Source: Afipia sp. (GTDB lineage Bacteria > Pseudomonadota > Alphaproteobacteria > Rhizobiales > Xanthobacteraceae). Taken from it: 64,000 nucleotides of DNA. The notes under the pieces were generated by a model. That model was not told the origin of the DNA. It searched no databases and worked only from the letters and a program-made list of their open reading frames with translations. Made by a program: the position numbers and the translations under genes. The DNA lies in contig JAUSAX010000013.1 of the NCBI GenBank assembly GCA_030652315.1, positions 80,218 through 144,217 on the forward strand, read 5' to 3'. Positions 29,628-41,129 of this stretch are shown here, piece after piece; position 1 is the stretch's first letter; every line of letters starts with the position of its first letter.

Positions 29628-30152
29628 CTACGCGGCGCGGGCTTTAGACCGCGTAGCCTTTGCCTTGGCGGTCTTGGCGGGCTTCGGCGGCACAGGCTTC
29701 GGGCGCGCTCCCGGGCCGGGGTGGACGTGAACTTCCTTGGCCAGCAACGGTTCGCCGCATTCGGAGCAGGTCATGACCGGATTGAACTGGTGCCCACACT
29801 TCTGATGTTCGTGAAGCAGCGGCCGGCCACGTTCGTCCACCATGTGGATGTCGCCCCAGTGAACGATCGCCATCATGATCGGGTAGAGGTCGAGCCCCTT
29901 CTGGGTCAGGATATATTCGTGCCGCTTGGGCGATTCCTGATAGGCAACGCGGCGGAGCACGCCGAGGCGGACCAGCTTTTTCAGGCGTTCCGCCAGGAGA
30001 TGGCGGGTAATACCGAGGGCGGACTGGAAGGCCTCGAACCGGCGGGTTCGCAGGAAGCATTCCCGCAGGATCAGCAGGCTCCAGCGGTCACCGATGACCC
30101 CGATGGTGCGGGCCATGGAACACGGCTCTTCCTCAAGTTCGTCCCATCTCAT
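29628..30152 (-). CDS. HxlR family transcriptional regulator with C-terminal zinc-ribbon-like motif
   Basis: ARTIGVIGDRWSLLILRECFLRTRRFEAFQSALGITRHLLAERLKKLV; C-terminal CGHQFNPVMTCSECGEPL and Lys/Ala-rich tail. Confidence 0.9.
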   Translation of the reverse strand: MRWDELEEEPCSMARTIGVIGDRWSLLILRECFLRTRRFEAFQSALGITRHLLAERLKKLVRLGVLRRVAYQESPKRHEYILTQKGLDLYPIMMAIVHWGDIHMVDERGRPLLHEHQKCGHQFNPVMTCSECGEPLLAKEVHVHPGPGARPKPVPPKPAKTAKAKATRSKARAA

Positions 30153-30219
30153 GGTCGTCTCCGGTTCGCAAATCAGGCGGATCGTCAGATATATTTATAG
30201 CTGGCTCGGATACCATTCT

Positions 30220-30252
30220 AAATAGGCACTAAGTTGGACAAAAGTCCTATTT
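30220..30252. promoter_or_regulatory. Inverted repeat AAATAGG-N19-CCTATTT enclosing GGAC-AAAA-GTCC, candidate operator
   Basis: Lies in the divergent HxlR/catabolic-gene intergenic region. Confidence 0.35.
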
Positions 30253-30291
30253 CAGACTCGCGGGGCAAAATTGGTGTATTCGGGCGGTTCG

Positions 30292-30307
30292 AATTGACAG
30301 TTCAATT
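30292..30307. promoter_or_regulatory. Perfect inverted repeat AATTGA-CAGT-TCAATT, candidate operator
   Basis: Direct reading; upstream of the DsbA/HCCA-isomerase-like gene. Confidence 0.35.
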
Positions 30308-30411
30308 TTAGAACTCTATGAAGGACTATCACTCCGGACAAGGTCGGCGGTGTGAAAATGCGCCGGACATGAGTGTACGCCAGACAGAAGTTGCAGAGGA
30401 GGAGAAGCACG

Positions 30412-31050
30412 GTGGCCAGTCCCTTGAAGGTCGAGTTTCAGTTCGATTTCGGCAGCCCCAATGCCTATCTGGCGGAGTATGCGCTTCCGGGCATCGAGCA
30501 ACGCACCGGCGTCAAGTTCGACTATGTCCCGGTCCTTCTCGGGGGCATCTACAAGGCGACCAACAATATGTCGCCGTTCGATTCGCTGCGCGGCATCAAG
30601 AACAAGCCGGAATACAATGCGCTGGAAACCGAGCGCTTTATCCGCCGGCACAACATTACCAAGTTCAAACCGAATCCGTTTTTCCCGGTCAACACGCTGA
30701 TGCTGATGCGCGGCGCCGTCGCCGCCCAGCTCGAGGACGTGTTTGAGCCGTATTTCCGCGCCGCCTACCATCATATGTGGGAAGAGCCGAAGAAAATGGA
30801 CGATGTTGAAACCTTCCGCAACGCGTTCATTTCGTCCGGTATCGATATCGACAAGCTGATTGCGCGTGCGCAGCAAGACGATGTGAAGAAAAAGCTGATC
30901 GACCTGACCACAGACGCCGTCAATCGCGGTGCGTTCGGCTCACCGACGTTCTTCGTCGGCACGGAAATGTTTTTCGGCAAGGATCAGCTTCGCGATGTCG
31001 AAGAGTTGATTGTCGAGCAACTCGGCGCGGCGAAAGCGAAATCCGCCTGA
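30412..31050 (+). CDS. DsbA/2-hydroxychromene-2-carboxylate isomerase-like protein
   Basis: VEFQFDFGSPNAYLAEYALPGIEQRTGVKFDYVPVLLGGIYKATNN; AFGSPTFFVGTEMFFGKDQL; GTG start at 30412. Confidence 0.85.
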   Translation: MASPLKVEFQFDFGSPNAYLAEYALPGIEQRTGVKFDYVPVLLGGIYKATNNMSPFDSLRGIKNKPEYNALETERFIRRHNITKFKPNPFFPVNTLMLMRGAVAAQLEDVFEPYFRAAYHHMWEEPKKMDDVETFRNAFISSGIDIDKLIARAQQDDVKKKLIDLTTDAVNRGAFGSPTFFVGTEMFFGKDQLRDVEELIVEQLGAAKAKSA

Positions 31051-31142
31051 GACCTCAGGTCTTTCACTGAAAGACTTCTTCTGAATGCAGCGGGCGAAGC
31101 CAGCAGCAGGGCCGTCCGCGACGTCATATAGGGAAGAGACAA

Positions 31143-32342
31143 ATGTCCGGTCCTTTGAGTGGTGTGCGCGTGCTGGATCTGACCGGCGTTGTGTCGGGTC
31201 CATTTGCGACAATGTTTCTCGCGGACCAGGGCGCCGACGTCCTGAAGATCGAGCCGATCGGTGGCGACATCACCCGCCGCAGCCGCGCGATTATCGACAA
31301 AGCCGGCGAGTTTTCCGCGCTGTTCATCTCGTCGAACCGGGGCAAGCGTTCGCTGTCCATCGACATGAAGAGCGAGATCGGGCGCGAAGTGCTGGCGAAG
31401 CTGGTGGCGCAGAGCGACGTGCTGGTGCAGAACTTTCGCCCGGGCGCGATGGAGCGGCTCGGGCTTGGCGCCGAGGAATTGCGCAAGAAGCATCCGCGTT
31501 TGATCTACGTCTCGATTAGCGGTGTTGGCGACAGCGGACCTTACGTGAAGAAACGGGTCTACGATCCTATCATTCAGGGCTTGTCCGGGTTCGCGGATAT
31601 TCAGTCGCAGCCGGTGACCAACCGCCCGCAGATGATCCGCACGATTGTCGCGGACAAAACCACGGCGGTGTTTACCGCGCAGGCGGTATCGTCGGCGCTC
31701 TACGCGCGTGAGAAGACCGGGAAGGGCGACCATATCCAGGTCGCGATGCTCGACACCATGATCTCGTATCTGTGGCCGGAAGGCATGATGCAGTACACGG
31801 TGGTGGGCGCGGAAGTCGCGGCGGGCGATCCCAACGACCGGCCTGATCTCGTGTTCAAGACGCTTGATGGCTACATGACTTGCGGCACCATCTCGGATTC
31901 GGAGTGGCAGGGATTCTGCAAAGCTTCGGGCGATCCTGAACTGGCGAAAGATGAGCGCTTCACCACTCCAACCAAGCGCAACCAGAATGCGACCGCGCGC
32001 ATCAACAAGATGCAGGAATACATTGGTCAGCGCACCACAGCGGAATGGCTGGAGCGGCTCGATGCAGCCGACGTACCGTGTGCGCCGATCCTGCGTCGCG
32101 GTGAGATCATCCAGAATGAGCAAGTGGTTGCGCGGGGCCTGATTGAGGAGTTCGAACAACCGACGGTGGGCCGGGTGCGTCAGCCGAAACCAGCAGCCCG
32201 GTTCGAAATCAATGAGGCGGTCATCGGTGGTCCCGCGCCGCGCGTCGGCGAGCACTCCCGCGTAGTGCTACGTGATCTCGGCTACAGTGATAGCGCCATC
32301 GACAACATGGTTGCGTCGAAAGCGGTCAGGGTCGCGAGCTAA
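31143..32342 (+). CDS. CaiB/BaiF family CoA-transferase
   Basis: MSGPLSGVRVLDLTGVVSGPFATMFLADQGADVLKIEPIGGDITR; VQNFRPGAMERLGLG. Confidence 0.93.
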   Translation: MSGPLSGVRVLDLTGVVSGPFATMFLADQGADVLKIEPIGGDITRRSRAIIDKAGEFSALFISSNRGKRSLSIDMKSEIGREVLAKLVAQSDVLVQNFRPGAMERLGLGAEELRKKHPRLIYVSISGVGDSGPYVKKRVYDPIIQGLSGFADIQSQPVTNRPQMIRTIVADKTTAVFTAQAVSSALYAREKTGKGDHIQVAMLDTMISYLWPEGMMQYTVVGAEVAAGDPNDRPDLVFKTLDGYMTCGTISDSEWQGFCKASGDPELAKDERFTTPTKRNQNATARINKMQEYIGQRTTAEWLERLDAADVPCAPILRRGEIIQNEQVVARGLIEEFEQPTVGRVRQPKPAARFEINEAVIGGPAPRVGEHSRVVLRDLGYSDSAIDNMVASKAVRVAS

Positions 32343-32393
32343 CGAAACAAGGTCGACGAAAACGTCGGCCTTGTTTGTTGTCGTTCAAGAAAA

Positions 32394-33071
32394 TCAGGCG
32401 GGACGTCTGACCGGCTCTCCGGGGGCAGGTGGGACATTGGCAGCGGTACCGCGCAAATAACCCGGACGCGTCTTGATACGCTCAAGGTATGGATGAGCGT
32501 TATCGCAGATGCCGACGCCGTACGCGATTGCCCATTCGAGGCATGTTGTCAGCAGAATGTCAGCACTGGTGAATTGATCTCCCATCAAAAAGGCGCGTCC
32601 ATCGTCGAGTGCGACCTCGACGTGACGCAACTGCTCGCGAAAGTATTCTCCGGCTTTGGCAACGACTTCGGGTGCAACGCCGTATATCGGTCCGAGCGCA
32701 TTGGCGCTGTGCCGTCGCATCACATACAGGCTTGTGGAATCAAGTTCGGTGACAATGAAAAAGCACCATTCCAGCCACTTGGCGTATTGCTGCTTCTCTT
32801 CAGGAATAAGCGATACATTGGGTGTGGAATAGGTCCGTGACAGATACGCGACAATCGCCGCGCTTTCTCCGATGGCGAAATCGCCATCCTGCAGCAGCGG
32901 GACCTTCTGGCGCGGATTGAGCTTGGTGTACTCTGCCGTCTTGGTTTCGCCGGTGCGGGGACCGATGGCGTAGGTCTCGTACTTAAGACCCAATTCTGCC
33001 AGCGCCCAGTGTGGCCGAACGGTTCGGCTGGTTCCGACGCCCCACAGGGTAAGGTTCGGGGCGGTCGTCAT
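32394..33071 (-). CDS. Glutathione S-transferase family protein
   Basis: NLTLWGVGTSRTVRPHWALAELGLKYETYAIGPRTGETKTAEYTKLNPRQKVPLLQDGDFAIGESAAI; ATG at 33071 avoids overlap with the SDR. Confidence 0.9.
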   Translation of the reverse strand: MTTAPNLTLWGVGTSRTVRPHWALAELGLKYETYAIGPRTGETKTAEYTKLNPRQKVPLLQDGDFAIGESAAIVAYLSRTYSTPNVSLIPEEKQQYAKWLEWCFFIVTELDSTSLYVMRRHSANALGPIYGVAPEVVAKAGEYFREQLRHVEVALDDGRAFLMGDQFTSADILLTTCLEWAIAYGVGICDNAHPYLERIKTRPGYLRGTAANVPPAPGEPVRRPA

Positions 33072-33072
33072 G

Positions 33073-33825
33073 TCACCATGTCTCCACGGAGGGACGCAGA
33101 TCGAGTTCGTGAGTCCAGCCATCGCGTTTTTGCTGATGCGCGAACCAGTATGCGTCCGCAATGGAATCCGTCTTGGTCAGGCTGTCTGCGGGGATATCGC
33201 TGGCTTGGATTCCCTTCGCCGCCTTCATACGCTGGTGGATAGCCTCGCTGTCAACGGCAGCATCGATCAGCAGGTGAACGACGTGAATGTTCTTCGGCCC
33301 GAGTTCACGGGCCATCGATTGGGCCACGGCACGGAGGGCGAACTTCGCTGACGCAAAGGCGGCAAAGCCCTTACCGCCGCGGACGCTCGCAGTGGCACCT
33401 GTGAACAGAATGGTGCCGCGTCCGCGCTGCATCATGTATTTCGCCGCTTCACGGCCGACGAGAAAGCCGCCATAGCAGGCGAGTTCCCATGCCTTGAAGA
33501 ACAGCTTCTCGGTGGTTTCCAGCAGGGGCTTGTTGACGTTGGATCCAGCGTTGAACAGACAGACCTCGATCGGCCCGACCTCTTTTTCAATGCGGGCAAA
33601 CATCGCCTGCACATCGGCTTCCTGACGGGCGTCAACGCTGATAGCGTGAACCTCACATCCTTCCGCCTTCATTTCGTCGACGAGGCCTTGGGATTTGGCG
33701 GCTTCGCGGCGCGCGACACAGACCTTGTATCCGCCTCTTGCAAATCGCCGTGCCACAGCCGCGCCAATGGCGTCGCCCGCACCAACCAGCAAAACCACGC
33801 CACCTTGATCCACGCCGACCTCCAT
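33073..33825 (-). CDS. SDR-family protein, catalytic Tyr apparently replaced by Phe (FASAK)
   Basis: VVLLVGAGDAIGAAVARRFARGGYKVCVARR; FTGATASVRGGKGFAAFASAKFALRAVAQSMARELGPKNIHV. Confidence 0.88.
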   Translation of the reverse strand: MEVGVDQGGVVLLVGAGDAIGAAVARRFARGGYKVCVARREAAKSQGLVDEMKAEGCEVHAISVDARQEADVQAMFARIEKEVGPIEVCLFNAGSNVNKPLLETTEKLFFKAWELACYGGFLVGREAAKYMMQRGRGTILFTGATASVRGGKGFAAFASAKFALRAVAQSMARELGPKNIHVVHLLIDAAVDSEAIHQRMKAAKGIQASDIPADSLTKTDSIADAYWFAHQQKRDGWTHELDLRPSVETW

Positions 33826-33968
33826 ATAGTTCTTATTTGGTACTTTCTCTCATAGCTGCCCTGTTGTGTCTTGTAAACGGTAATCCCCGCAATTTTAGCG
33901 CTGAGGATGATACATGTAAGATCCACGGAGGGTTTAATTCCTGTGCAATGCACCAATGCGATTGACTA

Positions 33969-33983
33969 GTTCTAAAAAAGAAC
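33969..33983. promoter_or_regulatory. Inverted repeat GTTCT-AAAAA-AGAAC, candidate operator
   Basis: Direct reading; divergent intergenic region between the SDR and the acyl-CoA ligase. Confidence 0.3.
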
Positions 33984-34044
33984 GCTAATTTGCGCGACAT
34001 CGAAGATCGCAGGGAAGCGGTCCGATAGTTGCCGGGAGGTTGAA

Positions 34045-35616
34045 TTGGGAAGCGCAGCGCAGGCGATCGACGTCGCCGATATCGAGGTTCGCAAGATTTT
34101 GGACGGTTTGCCGGATCGCCTGCACCGGGCTCTCGACCGGGCGGCCGCCGAAACTCCGGATTATCCGGCGCTGATCGACGATTCCCGTACGTGGTCCTAC
34201 CGCCAACTTTCCGAAGCCCTTCAGGCGACAGCATCTGCTTTGCAGGCGCTTGGTGTGCGTCCCGGTGATCGCATCATGCTGGTCAGCGAGAATTGCATCG
34301 AGATGGCGTGCCTGATGCTGGCGGCGAGCCAACTGAATGCATGGGTGATTGTCTCCAATCCAAGGCTGTCCCCGCGCGAGCTCGATCAGATTCGCGACCA
34401 CAGCGGTGCGCGCCGCATGTTCTTCACGACGAGAGTCTCTCCGGAGGCCGCCAATCATGCGGCCCGTCTCAACGCAGAGATAGGAAAAATCGGCCCGCTT
34501 TCGGACATTGGTATCGGCGAGTTGAACGAATCGACCCAGCCCGAGCCGGTTGAGGCAGATCCGACCAAACAGGTGGCCGTCCTGATCTATACCTCAGGCA
34601 CGACCGGCACGCCGAAGGGCGTCATGCTGACTCATGGAAATCTGTTGTTCAGCGCGAAGGGGACCGCGGTGCTCAGGCACATGACCAGCAAGGACAAGGT
34701 CTACGTCGTGCTGCCGATGTCGCACATCGTCGGTGTGTCGCTAATCCTGATGACGCTATTAACCGGTGCCACGGCGCGGCTCGTCAGCAAATACGACCCG
34801 GCGGCGTTTGCCAGGCACATTGCGGAAGAGGGAATTACGACCGTCAACGGCGTGCCGGCGACTTATCAGCGTTTGCTCGAGTACAAACAAGTCGCGGGTC
34901 TCTCGAAGCTGGACAGGGGCTCGCTGAGACTGATCGCGGTGGCTGGCGCGCCGCTCGATCTCGACCTGAAAACCCGGGTCGAGGCAGAACTTGGTATCCC
35001 GCTCCTGAACGCCTACGGGATCACTGAGACATCGCCCGGCATTTCCGGCGTGCGGCTGGAATCGCCACGAACGGACCAGTCTGTCGGCGGCGTGATGCCC
35101 GGTGTCGAAAGCCGCATCGTCGGTCGCGACGGCAGGATCATCACCGACGGATCGGTGGGTGAGCTGCACGTGCGTGGCCGCAACGTGATGCTGGGATACT
35201 ATCGGGCGCCCGATCTGACCGCCAAAGCCATCGATCCAGACGGCTGGTTCCTCACGGGCGATCTCGCTCGCTTGGAGGGAGATGCGCTGTTCATTGTGGG
35301 CCGTAGCAAGGAAATGATCATCCGCTCCGGCTTCAATGTGTATCCTGCTGAGGTCGAGGCCGTTCTCAACTCGCATGACGCCGTTGTCCAGTCCGCGGTG
35401 GTAGGACGCCCGGTCGATGGCAACGAGGAGGTCGTCGCGTTCGTCCAATTGTTGAACGGTTCGAAGGTCAGCGCCTCGGAATTGATGGACTACGTTCGCC
35501 CGCAGCTCACGTCGTACAAGCGGCCGTCCCAGATCATCGTCCTCGAGGCACTGCCGGCGACATCGACGGGAAAAATCCTGAAACACAAGCTGGCTGAATC
35601 TTTGCGGGAAACCTGA
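34045..35616 (+). CDS. Class I adenylate-forming acyl-CoA synthetase
   Basis: VLIYTSGTTGTPKGVMLTHGNL; GWFLTGDLARLEGDALFIVGRSKEMIIRSGFNVYPAEVE; TSTGKILKHKL; TTG start. Confidence 0.93.
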   Translation: MGSAAQAIDVADIEVRKILDGLPDRLHRALDRAAAETPDYPALIDDSRTWSYRQLSEALQATASALQALGVRPGDRIMLVSENCIEMACLMLAASQLNAWVIVSNPRLSPRELDQIRDHSGARRMFFTTRVSPEAANHAARLNAEIGKIGPLSDIGIGELNESTQPEPVEADPTKQVAVLIYTSGTTGTPKGVMLTHGNLLFSAKGTAVLRHMTSKDKVYVVLPMSHIVGVSLILMTLLTGATARLVSKYDPAAFARHIAEEGITTVNGVPATYQRLLEYKQVAGLSKLDRGSLRLIAVAGAPLDLDLKTRVEAELGIPLLNAYGITETSPGISGVRLESPRTDQSVGGVMPGVESRIVGRDGRIITDGSVGELHVRGRNVMLGYYRAPDLTAKAIDPDGWFLTGDLARLEGDALFIVGRSKEMIIRSGFNVYPAEVEAVLNSHDAVVQSAVVGRPVDGNEEVVAFVQLLNGSKVSASELMDYVRPQLTSYKRPSQIIVLEALPATSTGKILKHKLAESLRET

Positions 35617-35681
35617 CGCCTCCTTTGGCGTCGGGCGCAGACTACGATCTTTGAAACTTACTCTGGTTCGGGAGAACGACC

Positions 35682-36425
35682 TTGCAGAAACGAAACGCGA
35701 CCGTGGCCGTGATCGGCGCCGGGGATTTCATCGGCGGCGAGATCGCCAAGAAATTCGCATCGGAGGGGTTCACTGTCTTTGCGGGACGGCGGCAGGGCGA
35801 GAAGCTCGTCCCGCTCGTCAAGGAGATCGAGGCTGCGGGCGGCACTGTATTCGCCCGCTCGCTCGATGCACGCAAGGAAGAGGAAATGATTTCCTTCATT
35901 TCCGATGCTGATAAGCATGCGCCGCTTGAAGCATGCATTTTCAACATCGGCGCGAATGTCAATTTTCCGATTCTCGATACGACGGAACGCGTTTTCCGGA
36001 AGGTCTGGGAGATGGCCTGTTATTCCGGCTTTCTCGCGGGACGCGAAGCGGCTCGCGTGATGCTGCCGCGTGGCAAGGGTGCTATCTTCTTTACGGGGGC
36101 AACTGCGAGCTTGCGCGGCGGTTCGGGCTTTGCGGCTTTCGCCAGCGCCAAGTTCGGTCTGCGCGCTGTCGCGCAGTCGATCGCACGCGAACTTGGACCG
36201 AAGAACATCCATGTCGCGCATCTCATCATCGATTCCAGCGTCGATACCGAGTGGGTGCGTCAGCTGATTGCCAACCGCGAAGGCAAGGAAGCGATCGAGA
36301 ATCTCGATCCGAACCGCCTGATGCGTCCGGCCGCCGTCGCGGAAACATACTGGCAGCTCTATCAGCAGCCACGGGACGCCTGGACCTTCGAGACCGAAAT
36401 CCGCCCCTTCGGCGAGAAGTGGTAA
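35682..36425 (+). CDS. SDR-family protein, paralogue of 33073..33825, catalytic Tyr apparently Phe
   Basis: VAVIGAGDFIGGEIAKKFASEGFTVFAGRR; FTGATASLRGGSGFAAFASAKFGLRAVAQSIARELGPKNIHV; TTG start. Confidence 0.88.
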   Translation: MQKRNATVAVIGAGDFIGGEIAKKFASEGFTVFAGRRQGEKLVPLVKEIEAAGGTVFARSLDARKEEEMISFISDADKHAPLEACIFNIGANVNFPILDTTERVFRKVWEMACYSGFLAGREAARVMLPRGKGAIFFTGATASLRGGSGFAAFASAKFGLRAVAQSIARELGPKNIHVAHLIIDSSVDTEWVRQLIANREGKEAIENLDPNRLMRPAAVAETYWQLYQQPRDAWTFETEIRPFGEKW

Positions 36426-36438
36426 CGGGAGCTGTCCG

Positions 36439-37620
<1,182 letters not shown>

Positions 37621-37641
37621 TCGCATCGCACGAGGCATCCG

Positions 37642-38772
37642 GTGGATATTGAATTTTCGGAAGAACAGGAACTCCTGCGCAGCAGCATTCAGCGGTTGCT
37701 GCGTGACCAGTACGATTTCGACACGCGTCGCAAGATCGTCGCGACGGAAGAGGGCTGGAGTAGAAAGCACTGGAACGCCTTCGCAGAACTCGGTTTGCTG
37801 GCGGCTCCGTTTGCCGAGGCGGCCGGCGGGCTGGGCGGCGGACCGCTGGCGACGATGATCGTGATGCAGGAGTTCGGCCGGCATCTCGTGGTCGAGCCCT
37901 TCTTCGAGACCGTCGTGCTGGCAGGTGGTTTGATCGAACACGCGGGTTCAGACGCGCAGCGCGAGGAATTTCTGCCGCCGATCATGGCGGGTGAGGCAAT
38001 CTGGGCGCTGGCTTGGACCGAAGGCAAGTCGCGCTATGATCTCAACAATGTCGCGACGACCGCGAAGCGCAGCGGGGACACATATGTTCTGAACGGCGCG
38101 AAGGCCGCCGTGATCGGTGCGCCGTGGGCAGACAAGCTGATCGTTTCAGCGCGCACCCTGGGTGGGCCGCGCGACCATGCCGGCGTCAGCCTGTTCATTG
38201 TCGATCGGCAGTCGGCGGGGCTTCACCTGCAAAGCTTCAAGACCATTGATGGGCGTCGTGCGGCCGAAATTACGCTCAAGGACGTCAGTGTCCCTGCGAG
38301 CTGTCTGCTCGGGGCGGAAGGAAAGGGTGTCGCGGCTCTGGAAGCGTGCCGTGACCGCGCGATTGCGGCGCTGTGCGCCGAGGCTACCGGCGCTATGGGC
38401 GAACTCAATGCGGCGACGCTCGAATACACCAAGACGCGCAAACAGTTTGGGGTGGCGCTGGGCACATTCCAGGTGTTGCAGCACCGTATGGTGGATATGT
38501 TCATTGCCCTGGAGGAGGCGACGTCGCTGTCTCAGCACTTGAACCTGACCATGGCTGAGGGCGATCAACTGGCCTCTAAACTTGCTTCGGGTGCGAAGTC
38601 CAAGATTGGCGAGGCGGCACGCTTTGTCGGCGAGCAGGCGATACAACTCCATGGCGGCATGGGCATGAGCGACGAACTGAACGTCGGTCACTATTTCAAG
38701 CGCATCGCATCGATCAACATCCAGTTCGGCGACCCGACCTATCACCTGCTGCGCTACGCTCGCGCAGCCTGA
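37642..38772 (+). CDS. Acyl-CoA dehydrogenase (second subunit/paralogue)
   Basis: DIEFSEEQELLRSSIQRLLRDQYDF; YTKTRKQFGVALGTFQVLQHRMVDMFIALEEA; QLHGGMGMSDELNVGHYFKRI. Confidence 0.92.
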   Translation: MDIEFSEEQELLRSSIQRLLRDQYDFDTRRKIVATEEGWSRKHWNAFAELGLLAAPFAEAAGGLGGGPLATMIVMQEFGRHLVVEPFFETVVLAGGLIEHAGSDAQREEFLPPIMAGEAIWALAWTEGKSRYDLNNVATTAKRSGDTYVLNGAKAAVIGAPWADKLIVSARTLGGPRDHAGVSLFIVDRQSAGLHLQSFKTIDGRRAAEITLKDVSVPASCLLGAEGKGVAALEACRDRAIAALCAEATGAMGELNAATLEYTKTRKQFGVALGTFQVLQHRMVDMFIALEEATSLSQHLNLTMAEGDQLASKLASGAKSKIGEAARFVGEQAIQLHGGMGMSDELNVGHYFKRIASINIQFGDPTYHLLRYARAA

Positions 38773-38840
38773 CCTTTGATCGCAACATGACGGAATTTTC
38801 GGCATAGCAGCCTTGCTGAGGCTAGCGGCGCTTCTATTGA

Positions 38841-38854
38841 ATGATGATTATCAT
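38841..38854. promoter_or_regulatory. Inverted repeat ATGAT-GATT-ATCAT adjoining TATAAT
   Basis: Direct reading; about 70 bp upstream of the thiolase start. Confidence 0.3.
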
Positions 38855-38925
38855 ATAATGGGACGTTCACCTAGAGTCCGCGCGCAAACCTGATTGGGTC
38901 GGCTCACATCCCGGAGGTTCACCGA

Positions 38926-40110
<1,185 letters not shown>

Positions 40111-40149
40111 GCGGACTACGGCGTTGGTCTCCCTGATTTGCGTCTTAAC

Positions 40150-40185
40150 AGGCCCGGCTACCGAAAGGTCGCCGGGCCTCCTTTA
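40150..40185 (+). terminator. Hairpin AGGCCCGGC...GCCGGGCCT followed by CCTTTA
   Basis: Inverted repeat about 40 bp after the thiolase stop. Confidence 0.6.
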
Positions 40186-40288
40186 TCGAGAGCGGCGCAA
40201 AAGCAAAATATTTCACGTCCAGCCCGAACAAAACTCCGCTTGATACGTTGCAAGGTGTCGATCAATATTTGGCATCGATCCCGAACGA

Positions 40289-41053
40289 TTGGGTGCGGAT
40301 GTGTTGCGACGCAAGAGCATTGCTTTATCGCTGATCTCGCTCACCATGGTTTCCGGCGGGCTCGTCTTGGGCCAAACGACGACGACGACGACCAGCGCAC
40401 AAACTACGCAAACCGACAAGCCGCAGGACGGGGCTACTCAGGCAACGGGCGCGATTCCGTCGAAGTCTGAGCTGATCAATGCCGCGCCGGTGCAGCCGGC
40501 AGAGGCGACACCTACTCCAGTCCCAGCCCCGTTGTCTCCTGCGGAGCAGAAAGCTGCCGATACCAAAGCCGCTCTTGACGCGCTGCTCGCCGAAGCGACG
40601 GCGTTGAAGACGAGTTATGAAAACTCAAGGCGAAGCAGGAATAAGACGCCGGTATCGCTGTCTACATTCCGGAGCATGGAATTACGCCTTCAAATGGCCG
40701 CCGCGGCAGATCCGGCAAATGCGCCGGCGCTTGATATGGCCAATGCCATGCGCATGATCCAATACGGAATTCTTCAGCCATCCGTTCAGATCGCTGCCGT
40801 CGCCAACCGTGGGCTTTATGCCCACGAGATGGGGCAGCGGATGCGGGATGATGGAATGAAGGTTGAGGCTTCAGGCCGCGGAAACAGTACGGTCCGCTTT
40901 GTGTCGCCGCAGATGACCCGGCAGATGGCCATGCAATTGGTCGAGACAGCGAAGATTCCGGAGCAGGCCAGGGCCTTGCAGTTCAGGCGGGTGGTCTTCA
41001 GCAGCGGCCGCCGCTCCTGGACCTACGACGTCGCGCGCGGAAGACTGCGCTAA
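40289..41053 (+). CDS. Secreted/periplasmic hypothetical protein
   Basis: N-terminal signal-like hydrophobic segment then Thr-rich stretch (QTTTTTTSAQTTQT). Confidence 0.65.
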   Translation: MGADVLRRKSIALSLISLTMVSGGLVLGQTTTTTTSAQTTQTDKPQDGATQATGAIPSKSELINAAPVQPAEATPTPVPAPLSPAEQKAADTKAALDALLAEATALKTSYENSRRSRNKTPVSLSTFRSMELRLQMAAAADPANAPALDMANAMRMIQYGILQPSVQIAAVANRGLYAHEMGQRMRDDGMKVEASGRGNSTVRFVSPQMTRQMAMQLVETAKIPEQARALQFRRVVFSSGRRSWTYDVARGRLR

Positions 41054-41078
41054 ATCTCAGGCGCGACATTCAATGCAG

Positions 41079-41112
41079 AAAAAGGCCGGTCGATTGGACC
41101 GGCCTTTTTTTT
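41079..41112. terminator. Strong bidirectional-type terminator AAAAAGGCCGGTC-GATTG-GACCGGCCTTTTTTTT
   Basis: 11-bp perfect stem with A tract and T8 tract between convergent genes. Confidence 0.92.
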
Positions 41113-41129
41113 GGCGCGCTTCGTTCTGC

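Noticed and set aside
30984-32255. 423-aa minus-strand ORF antisense to the CaiB gene
   Set aside because: Mirror frame of a convincing CoA-transferase; no motifs.
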